Assembly (NCBI GenBank): GCA_035293845.1
Contig: DATGMB010000234.1
Coordinates: 1-10,102 of the forward strand
DNA length: 10,102 nt
Direction: 5' to 3'
Source: DATGMB01 sp035293845
Lineage (GTDB): Bacteria > Acidobacteriota > Terriglobia > Bryobacterales > Bryobacteraceae
This document shows positions 1-7,900 of the stretch, piece after piece. A program made the position numbers and the translations under genes. How positions within the stretch are numbered: position 1 is the first letter of the stretch; each line of letters starts with the position of its first letter. The notes beneath the pieces are model-generated. The model had not been told where the DNA came from. It did not search any database and saw only the letters and a program-made list of their open reading frames with translations.

Positions 1-1
1 A

Positions 2-235
2 CACGTCACGGTTTGGAGCGTATTTCCCGCTTCCACCAACTATTTCGAGCCCAGCCACGCGCCGTTCATGATCAACTACATCGTGGACGATCTCGACGCC
101 TTGCTCGACCGCTTGAAGCAGGAAGGCGTCAAGATCGACCCCAAGCGAATGGATGAATCGTACGGCCGCTTTGCCTGGATTTACGATCCGGACGGGAACA
201 AGATCGAGCTCTGGCAGCCGGCCGCGAAGCCCTAA
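2..235 (+). CDS. VOC/glyoxalase-fold protein, C-terminal part (5' end outside window)
   Basis: An open frame runs from the left edge to a TAA at 233-235 and gives the last 77 residues of a protein. The sequence has the ending typical of the vicinal oxygen chelate (glyoxalase/bleomycin-resistance) superfamily. There is a strand with FMINYIVDDLDALLDRLK, then a YGRFAWIYDPDGNKIELW motif that closes the fold, followed by a short QPAAKP tail. The Glu in IELW is the position that commonly binds the metal in this superfamily. The DPDGN turn is also characteristic. The substrate cannot be told from this fragment, because the family includes lyases, dioxygenases and resistance proteins. The gene converges on the efflux operon and is probably transcribed independently. 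The family call is secure; any specific function would be guesswork. Confidence 0.85.
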   Translation, partial: HVTVWSVFPASTNYFEPSHAPFMINYIVDDLDALLDRLKQEGVKIDPKRMDESYGRFAWIYDPDGNKIELWQPAAKP

Positions 236-327
236 CGGCAGAATCGACACCCACATCCTCAGTTTATCCACTCGGGGCTTCCGATAGCGGGGCACGTGGT
301 ATCGCCCGCTCCGGCCTCGCCCTTCCC

Positions 328-1902
328 TCACTTCCCCGCCCCCGGCGCCAGCCGCTGCTCGGTCGTCTTCGACGTCACATCCTTCGCGGAAGGAAGCTGG
401 GTCCGGTCCCAGCCGCCGCCCAGCGACTGGATCAGGTTGACGGCTCCCACCATCTCGCTCACTCGCATCCCAACCAGCGCCTCCTGGTCGGAAAGCAACG
501 CCACCTGCGCCGTCAACACGTTCAGGTATGGGTCAATGCCCGCCCGGAAACGGGTCACCGCCATCTGCAGGTATACCTCCGCCGATTTGACCGCCTGCTC
601 CTGCAGCACGATCTGCGTCGACGTGATCCGCACCGTCGCCAGATAATCCTCCACCTGCTGGAACGCCGTCAGCACCGTCTGCCGGTAGAGCGCCACGTCG
701 GCATTGTAGTTGGCCTTCAATTGCGCGATGGTCGCGCCCCGCAGCCCTCCGTTGAAAATGATCTCCTGCGCGCTGCTGCCCACCGACCAGAACAGCGAGG
801 GCAGGCTGAACAGCGTCGAAAGCTTCGACGCCGTGAAGCCTCCTGAAGCCGTCAGATTGAACGACGGATAATACGCGGCGTACTCCACTCCGATGGCTGC
901 GTTCGCCTCCGCCATCGTGCGCTCTGCTGCCGCGATGTCCGGCCGCCGCTCCAGCAGCTCCGAGGGCATGCCGATGGGGATCGCCGGAGCGCGCGCGGTG
1001 AGACTCTTGACCGGCAGCGAAAAGTCCGAAGCCGGCTTGCCGATCAGCGTCGCGATGGCATGTTCGAAAATGGCGCGGTTGGTGCCCACGCCGGCGCCCT
1101 GCGCCTCCGCCTCGCGCAGCGCCAGTTCCGCCTGCGCCAGCGCCTGCGGGCTGTCGACGCCCGTCGCGACGAGCGTCTGCGTCAGCTTCAGCGTCTCGCG
1201 GTCGGCCTCGATGGTCTTGTTGTAGATATCCTGCAGCCAGTCCTGGCCCCGCAGCTCGAAGTAGTACACCGCCAGCGATGCCTGCTCGAGCAGCCGCTCG
1301 TTCTCGAGATCGGCGGCGCTGACCTGCGCGGCATACCGCGCCTCGCGCACCTGGTTCTGCACGCGCCCGAAAACGTCCGGCGCCCAGGATGCTTCGAACG
1401 GCAGGGTGAAATTGGTAAAGATTCTGCTGCCCGCGCCGCCGACCGTGGTGGAGGTGGCCGTGCCGGTTCCCGGCGTCGTCGCCACCGTGCTGCCGACGCT
1501 CCCGCCGCCCGCCCGCGACACGTTGGCGGACGGCGTCACCGTGATCACCGGAAAGTACGCCGCCCGCGCCTCCCGCACCAGCGCCCGAGCCGCCATGAAA
1601 TTCTGGAAAAACTGCGCGATGTTCTGGTTATTGATGTTCAACTGCTCTTCGAGGCCGTTCAATTCCGGCTCGCCGAAAATCTCCCACCATTTGCCCTTCA
1701 GCATGGCGTCGGAAGGCTTCGCCGGATGCCATGTCCCGGCCACCTCCCCGTAAGCTTTCTGATACGCCGGCGGCGCCGCTTCCTTGTACGCCGGCGCGGC
1801 CGGCGCCGGCGCCGATGGCACGTGATACTTCGGTCCCACCCGGCATGCCGCGAGCGCCATCGCGCAGGCCGCGCAGCACGCCGCCATCCTACGCTCCCGC
1901 AT
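328..1902 (-). CDS. RND efflux outer-membrane factor, OprM/NodT-family lipoprotein
   Basis: A 524-residue protein, within the usual range for TolC-like outer-membrane factors. It should form a trimeric barrel and periplasmic tunnel through which the upstream pump expels substrates. The N-terminus is a lipoprotein signal: basic RERR, a hydrophobic stretch, then lipobox LAAC with Cys20 as the predicted lipidated residue. VGPKYHVP follows, the family's hallmark just after that cysteine. Two OEP repeats follow. The second contains LLERRPDIAAAER and a YYPSFNLTASGGF strand (about residues 313-355), and the protein ends near VNLIQSLGGGWD. Residues 131-159 are a Gly/Thr-rich stretch at the expected first extracellular loop. 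The start at 1902 is preferred over Met6 (1887) because it supplies the positive n-region and has its own GGGAGG. The start overlaps the end of the MdtC-like gene by 14 bases, so expression is probably coupled. E. coli mdtABC lacks such a gene and relies on TolC. Confidence 0.95.
   Translation of the reverse strand: MRERRMAACCAACAMALAACRVGPKYHVPSAPAPAAPAYKEAAPPAYQKAYGEVAGTWHPAKPSDAMLKGKWWEIFGEPELNGLEEQLNINNQNIAQFFQNFMAARALVREARAAYFPVITVTPSANVSRAGGGSVGSTVATTPGTGTATSTTVGGAGSRIFTNFTLPFEASWAPDVFGRVQNQVREARYAAQVSAADLENERLLEQASLAVYYFELRGQDWLQDIYNKTIEADRETLKLTQTLVATGVDSPQALAQAELALREAEAQGAGVGTNRAIFEHAIATLIGKPASDFSLPVKSLTARAPAIPIGMPSELLERRPDIAAAERTMAEANAAIGVEYAAYYPSFNLTASGGFTASKLSTLFSLPSLFWSVGSSAQEIIFNGGLRGATIAQLKANYNADVALYRQTVLTAFQQVEDYLATVRITSTQIVLQEQAVKSAEVYLQMAVTRFRAGIDPYLNVLTAQVALLSDQEALVGMRVSEMVGAVNLIQSLGGGWDRTQLPSAKDVTSKTTEQRLAPGAGK
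1426..1512 (-). other. Gly/Thr-rich loop in the outer-membrane factor (residues 131-159)
   Basis: This in-frame segment is composed mostly of Gly, Thr, Ser, Val and Ala (for example TTPGTGTATSTTVGG) and has no charged residue. It lies between two predicted barrel strands, the one ending near ANVSR and the one containing FTLPFEASW. In OprM-type channels that position is the first cell-surface loop. Loop variability there is normal for the family, so this is a low-complexity surface loop rather than a new domain. Confidence 0.6.
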
Positions 1903-4900
1903 GCCGCCCTCCCAGCAGCCTCAGCCGCAGCCGGTCGAGGAATAGATAAATCACCGGCGTCGTGTACAGCGTGAGCGCCTGGCTCACGATCAGCCCGCCG
2001 ATGATCGAGATTCCCAGCGGCCGCCGCAGCTCCGCGCCGATTCCCATTCCCAGCGCCAGCGGGACCGCGCCGAACAGCGCCGCCATCGTGGTCATCAGAA
2101 TCGGGCGGAAGCGCAGAATGGAAGCCTCGAAGATCGAGTCCCGCGTGTTTCGCCCCTCGGTCCGCTCCGCGTTCAGCGCGAAGTCGATCATCATGATCGC
2201 GTTCTTCTTCACGATCCCGATCAGCAGGATGATTCCCGTAATCGAGATCACGTCCAATTGCGTCTTCGTCAGCAGCAGCGCCAGTACCGCGCCCAGGCTC
2301 GCGGGCGGCAGCGTGGAGAGAATCGTGATCGGGTGCATCAGGCTTTCATAGAGAATCCCCAGCACCAGGTACACCGCCACGATCGCGGTCAGCACCAGGA
2401 AAGGCTCCGAGCCGAGCGATTGTTGGAACGCCTGCAGCGTTCCCGAAAACTGCCCGTGAACCGTTCGCGGTAGGCCCAGCCGCGACGAAATATTCGCGAT
2501 CTCATCCGTTGCCTGTCCGAGCGAAACGTTCGGCGCCAGGTTGAAGTTGACCGTCGCCGAAGGAAACAGCCCGGTGTGATTCACCGAGATCGGCGTCGTC
2601 GAAGTGGCCGATTTCGCGACCAGATTGAGCGGCACCGAGCCGCCGCCCTGGCCGGGAATCACATAGGTGTCTTTCAGCGTCGCCGGCGATTGCCAGAACT
2701 CCGGCGCCACTTCCAGAATCACGTAATACTGGTTCAGCGGCTTATAAATGACGGACACCTCGGATTGCCCGAACGAGTGATAGAGCGTGCTGTTGATCAC
2801 CTGCGGCGTGATCCCGAGCCGCGCCGCGGTCGGCCGGTCGTAGGTGAGCAGCTCCTGGAGTCCGCGGTTCTGCTGATCGGTGTTCACGTCCATGAACCCG
2901 GTCGTGTGTTTCATCTCCTGCAGCAGCAGAGGCCCGTACCGGTCCAGATCCGCGCCCGATTCCGCCAGCAGCGTGTATTGATACGCCGCATTGCTCCGGC
3001 GCCCGCCGATGCGGATGTCCTGCACCGCCTGCAGAAACGTCGCCGCTCCCGGAACCCGCGCCAGCTTGGGACGAAGCCGCGCCAGAATCTCCTGCGCGCC
3101 CACGCGTTCCTCGAGCGGCTTCAGCGCCGCGAACACGAAGCCGCTGTTGGTTGCGCCCTGGCCTCCCGTAAATCCCACTACGTTATCCACGCCGGGGTCC
3201 GCCTTGATGATGCTCACGACCTGCTGCAGCGCCTTTTTCATCGAGGCGAACGAGGTATCCTGCGGCCCTTGCAGCCCTCCCATCAGCGCTCCGGTGTCCT
3301 GTAACGGGAAAAATCCCTTGGGAACCATCGCGATCAGAAACACGTTCAGCGCCAGCACGCCGAGAAAAATCAGGAACACCGGCGCGGGGTGATCGAGCAC
3401 CCACGTCAGGCTCCGCCGGTAGGCGTTGAGCATGCGCTCGAATCCGCGCTCCGTCGCGCGGTACATCCGCCCGTGCCGAATCTCCCGCTCGGGAACCAGG
3501 ATGCGCGAGCACATCATCGGCGTCGCCGTCAGCGAAATCGCCATCGAGACCAGAATCGCCGCCGAGAGCGTCACCGCAAATTCACGGAATAGCCGCCCGA
3601 TGATCCCGCCCATCAGCAGCAGCGGAATGAACACCGCGATCAGCGAGATGCTGATCGAAAACACCGTGAACCCGATCTCGCCCGCCCCCCGCAGCGCCGC
3701 TTCGAGCGGGCTCAGACCGCCTTCGAGGTGCCGCGTGATGTTCTCCATCACCACGATGGCATCGTCCACCACGAAGCCGCTCGCAATCGCCAGCGCCATC
3801 AGCGAGAGGTTGTCGAGCGAGAAGCCGGCCAGGTACATGATGGCGCACGTCCCGATCAGCGAAACCGGAACCGCCACCGCCGGGATGAACGTCCCCCGCG
3901 TGTTGCGCAGAAACACGAACACCACCAGCACCACCAGAATCACGGAAATCAGCAGCGTGATCTCGATATCCCGCACGGAAGCGCGGATCGTGATCGTCCG
4001 GTCCAGGACCACCATCAGGTGCTGCCCGCGCGGAATGGTGGCCTGCAATCCCGGCAGCGCCGCCTTGATCGCGTCCACCGTCGTAATGATGTTCGCTCCC
4101 GGCTGGCGGAACACGATGAGATTGACCGACGGCTTGCCGTTGAGAAAACCCGCCTGCAGCAGCGTTTGCTGCGAATCGACGACGGTGCCCACATCCTGCA
4201 GCCGCACCGCCGCGCCATCGTGATAGCCCACCACCAGCGGCCGGTAGTCCGCCGCCTTCTCGATCTGGCCATTGGGCACGATGTCCGCCGTGGTGGTCGC
4301 GTTCGCAAGCTGCCCCGTGGCCAGGTTGGTGTTCTGTCCCGCGACGATCTGCTGCAGCTCCGGAAACCCGATTCCATACGCCGAAAGCTGCGTCGGGTTC
4401 AGCTCGATGCGCACCGCCGGCAGCGAGGCCCCCACCGCCAGCACCTCGCCCACGCCGGGGATCTGCGAAATGCGCTGCTGGATTACCGTGGAGGCTTCGT
4501 CGTAGAGCGTCGGAATATCGTAGATGTCCGATTGCAGCCCCAGCACGATAATCGGCGAATCCGCCGGATTCACCTTCCGGTAGCTTGGGTTTGCTGGCAG
4601 GTTGGAGGGAAGATAGGTGCGCGCGGCGTTGATCCCTGCCTCCACGTCCCGCGCCGCGCCGTTGATGTCGCGGTTGAGATCGAATTGCAGCGTGATGCTG
4701 GTCGTGCCGAGCGTGCTCTCCGAAGTCATCTCCGTCACGCCGGAAATGTTCCCGAACTGCCGTTCGAGCGGCGTGGCCACGCTCGAGGCCATGATCTCCG
4801 GACTCGCGCCGGGCAACTGCGCCGCCACCGTGATTGTCGGAAAATCCACCTGCGGCAAAGGCGAGACCGGCAGCACAAAGTAGGCGAGAACGCCCGCCAA

Positions 4901-4966
4901 AGCCAGCCCCGCCGTCAGCAGCGTGGTCCCGATCGGCCGCCGGATAAACACACCCGAAGGGTTCAT
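1889..4966 (-). CDS. mdtC: RND multidrug efflux permease, MdtC-like
   Basis: An inner-membrane proton/drug antiporter of the HAE-1 RND family, 1025 residues from the chosen start, close to the usual 1025-1050. It opens with MNPSGVFIRRPIGTTLL leading into TM1, then QVDFPTITVAAQLPGASPE and the porter domains. The proton-relay residues are present: Asp401-Asp402 in GFVVDDAI (TM4), Lys921 in IVKKN (TM10), and the Arg and Thr of RFRPILMTT (TM11). The frame is open 63 bases further, to an ATG at 5029. The start at 4966 is chosen because the RND N-terminus begins there, it forms ATGA with the MdtB stop, and GGGAGA lies four bases upstream. The docking hairpin at residues 771-777 is short (PGQGGGS), unlike that of its partner. 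In E. coli, MdtB and MdtC form a 2:1 heterotrimer; the same is inferred here. Substrates cannot be read from sequence. Assignment to MdtC rather than MdtB rests on gene order and overall resemblance. Confidence 0.95.
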   Translation of the reverse strand: MNPSGVFIRRPIGTTLLTAGLALAGVLAYFVLPVSPLPQVDFPTITVAAQLPGASPEIMASSVATPLERQFGNISGVTEMTSESTLGTTSITLQFDLNRDINGAARDVEAGINAARTYLPSNLPANPSYRKVNPADSPIIVLGLQSDIYDIPTLYDEASTVIQQRISQIPGVGEVLAVGASLPAVRIELNPTQLSAYGIGFPELQQIVAGQNTNLATGQLANATTTADIVPNGQIEKAADYRPLVVGYHDGAAVRLQDVGTVVDSQQTLLQAGFLNGKPSVNLIVFRQPGANIITTVDAIKAALPGLQATIPRGQHLMVVLDRTITIRASVRDIEITLLISVILVVLVVFVFLRNTRGTFIPAVAVPVSLIGTCAIMYLAGFSLDNLSLMALAIASGFVVDDAIVVMENITRHLEGGLSPLEAALRGAGEIGFTVFSISISLIAVFIPLLLMGGIIGRLFREFAVTLSAAILVSMAISLTATPMMCSRILVPEREIRHGRMYRATERGFERMLNAYRRSLTWVLDHPAPVFLIFLGVLALNVFLIAMVPKGFFPLQDTGALMGGLQGPQDTSFASMKKALQQVVSIIKADPGVDNVVGFTGGQGATNSGFVFAALKPLEERVGAQEILARLRPKLARVPGAATFLQAVQDIRIGGRRSNAAYQYTLLAESGADLDRYGPLLLQEMKHTTGFMDVNTDQQNRGLQELLTYDRPTAARLGITPQVINSTLYHSFGQSEVSVIYKPLNQYYVILEVAPEFWQSPATLKDTYVIPGQGGGSVPLNLVAKSATSTTPISVNHTGLFPSATVNFNLAPNVSLGQATDEIANISSRLGLPRTVHGQFSGTLQAFQQSLGSEPFLVLTAIVAVYLVLGILYESLMHPITILSTLPPASLGAVLALLLTKTQLDVISITGIILLIGIVKKNAIMMIDFALNAERTEGRNTRDSIFEASILRFRPILMTTMAALFGAVPLALGMGIGAELRRPLGISIIGGLIVSQALTLYTTPVIYLFLDRLRLRLLGGRHAGA
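1908..1913 (-). promoter_or_regulatory. Ribosome binding site for the outer-membrane factor (decides start)
   Basis: The minus strand reads GGGAGG, then five bases (GCGGC), then ATG at 1902. The site lies inside the last codons of the MdtC-like gene, whose TAG is at 1889-1891. A second purine-rich site, GGGAG at 1894-1898, stands six bases before the in-frame Met6 at 1887. Both starts are therefore possible. The upstream one is favoured because it gives the lipoprotein signal its basic residues. Confidence 0.6.
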
Positions 4967-7900
4967 GCAATCTCCCGCCCCGGCCCGCCGCCCGGCGGAT
5001 TCCGCCGCGCGCGCCGCCGTCCCACCCATGCCCCGAGCTTGTCGAAATAGATGTAAATGACCGGCGTGGTGTACAGCGTCAGGACCTGGCTCACCAGCAG
5101 CCCGCCGACCATCGCCGCGCCCAGCGGCCGGCGCAGCTCGGAGCCGATGCCCGTTCCGAACGCCAGCGGAATGCCGCTGAGCAGCGCCGCCATCGTCGTC
5201 ATCAGGATCGGGCGGAAGCGCAGCAGCGACGCCTGATAGATCGCCTCCGTGGCGTTCCGCCCTTCGTTGCGCTGCGCCTCCAGCGCGAAATCCACCATCA
5301 TGATGCCGTTCTTCTTCACAATTCCGATCAGCAGAATGATCCCGATGATCGAGACGATGTCCAGATCGAGGTGGAACAGCAGCAGCGCGAGCAGCGCGCC
5401 CAACCCCGCCGAGGGCAGCGTGGAAAGAATCGTGATCGGGTGGACGAAGCTCTCATACAGCACGCCCAACACGATGTAGACCGTCACCAGTGCCGCCAGG
5501 ATCAGCAGGCCTTCATTGGCCTGCGAGCCCTCGAACGCCGCCGCTGTCCCCTGATAATTCGCGATGATGCTGGGCGGCATGCGGGTCCGCGCCAGCACGC
5601 CATTCATGGCGTCCAGCGCCTGCCCCAGCGAATATCCCGGCGCCAGATTGAACGACACCGTCACCGCCGGAAATTGCCCCTGCCGGTTGACGGAAAGCGC
5701 CTCGCTTTCCGTCTGGAACTGCGTGAACGCGCTGAGCGGAACCGGCATCGCAACCGGCGGCGCGGCTGTTCCTCCGCCTCCGCCGCCGCCGCCGGAAACC
5801 GATGCCGTGCCGCCTCCGCCGCCCGCGCCCGCTCCGCCGAAAGTCGTGCCCCCGGTGGTCACCGCCGAGCCGGAGGGGCTGCCCGCCCCGCCCTGTGCCG
5901 CAACGCTCGTCGCCCCCGGGCTCGAAGTTCCAAGCGAGAGCGACGTGGTCGCGGCCGTCCCGTAGGACACGCTCTGAGCCGTCAGCACCGTGCTGTTGGC
6001 GCCCGCCGTCTGCGCCGACGCCAGCACCGAAGTCGAGGCCGTCCCCGCCAGCGGCGCGGCGGTGGGGTTCCGGCCCGGCGCCAGCGCCCCCGTCGAAGGC
6101 GCCGCCGCGTTCACGCCGGTCGTCTGCGACGGCGTGAGCTGAGCGTTCCCTGCCACCGCCACCGCGCCCGCGCCCGCGCCCGAAGACGAGCCGGCCGTCG
6201 TCGGCGAGGATGCCACCGAGGCCGATGCCGCGCCCGTGGGCACCGTGCCCGCGGCGCTCGTCAACCCCTGAATGTACAGATCGTGCAGCGCCTGCGGATT
6301 GAGCTGGAACTTGGGGTCCGCCTCCAGGATCACGTGGTATTGGTTCACGTCCGTGTAGAGCGTGTTGATCTGCCGCTGCCCGAAGGCGTCGTATAGCGTG
6401 TTGGCGATGGCGAGCGGCGTGATGCCGTATCGCGAAGCCGTCGGCCGGTCGATCACCACCCGCTCCGCGAGGCCCCCCAACTGCTGATCGGTGGTCACAT
6501 CTGCAAGCTGCGGCAGCGCTCTCAGCTTCGGCAGCAATTGGCGCACCACGCCGTTCAGCACATTCTGGTCCGGGTCCTGCATGGTGTACTGGTATTGCGT
6601 CGCCGTCACGCGGTCCGCTACCGTCAGGTCCTGTACCGGCTGCAGGAACAACTGGATTCCCGGCACCGCCGCCAGCTTCGGCTGCAGCCGCCGGATCACC
6701 TCCATCGCCGATATCCTCCGCTCGTTGAGCGGCTTCAGGTCGATCTCGATGCGCCCGCTGTTCAGCGTCGTATTCACCCCGTCCGCGCCGATGAATGACG
6801 TGACATCCTTCACGGCGGGATCGGTGAGCACCGTCTCGACCAGCCGCTGCTGGCTCTGCGCCATCAGCTCGAAGGAGGTTGAAGCCGCGGCCTGCGAGAT
6901 CCCCTGAATGATCCCGGTGTCCTGCGTGGGGAAGAATCCCTTGGGAACGATGATGTACAGAAACACCGTCAACACCATCACCGCCACCGCGATCAGCAGC
7001 GTGATCGCCTGAAAGCCCAGCACGAACCGCAGCGTCCGTCCGTAAAACGCGATCATCCGGTCGAACCACCGCTCGCTGGTCCGGTAGAACCACCCCTGCC
7101 GCTCCGGCGGCGTGTGCCGCAGCAGCCGCGCCGACATCATCGGGGTCAGCGTCAGCGAGACCGCCGCCGAAATCACGATCGTCACCGCCAACGTGATCGC
7201 GAATTCCCGGAACAGCCGCCCGGCCACGCTTCCCATGAACAGCAGCGGAATCAACACCGCGATCAGCGAGACCGTCAGCGAGAGAATCGTGAAGCCGATC
7301 TGCTCGGCGCCCTTGAGCGCCGCCGCCATCGGCGTCTCGCCCTCTTCGATGTACCGCGAGATGTTCTCGATCATTACGATGGCGTCGTCCACCACGAAGC
7401 CGGTCGAAATCGTCAGCGCCATCATGGTCAGGTTATTCAGGCTGAACCCCGCCAGGTACATCACCGCGAACGTGCCCACCAGCGAGAGCGGCACCGCCAC
7501 GCTGGGAATGATCGTGCCCGAAAGCGTCCGCAGGAACAGGAAAATCACCATCACCACCAGTCCGATCGTCAGCAGCAGCTCGAACTCCACGTCTTCGACC
7601 GACGCGTGGATCGCGGTCGTGCGGTCCGTCACGATCCGCACGTGGACCGCGCGCGGCAGCGTGCCCACCAGCGTCGGCAGCAGCCGCTGGATGCTGTCCA
7701 CCACCTGAATGGTGTTGGCCGCCGGCTGGCGCCGGATGTTCAAGAGCACCGCCGGCGTCCGGTTCACCCACGCCGCCAGCCGCGCGTTCTCGACGCCGTC
7801 GATCACCCGCGCCACCTGGTCCAGCACCACCGGCGCGCCGCCGCGGTAGGCCACCACGACGTTCTTGTACTCCGCGCTGCTCTTCAACTGGTCGTTGGCG

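Noticed and set aside
286..310. Possible terminator: AGCGGG (286-291) and CCCGCT (305-310) in the convergent gap
   Set aside because: The stem is only six pairs with a 13-base loop, and there is no T-run after it on either strand. An alternative CGATA/TATCG pairing competes with it. It is too weak to call as a terminator.
4964..5029. N-terminal extension of the MdtC-like protein to an ATG at 5029
   Set aside because: The extra 21 residues overlap mdtB coding sequence and resemble no RND N-terminus. The ATGA start at 4966 has a ribosome binding site and begins with the family's usual MNPS residues.
3728..5050. Long plus-strand open frame (440 codons) opposite the MdtC-like gene
   Set aside because: It is the antisense of a clear RND gene. 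The product is dominated by Arg, His and Gln with no recognisable motif, as expected from GC-rich third positions read backwards.
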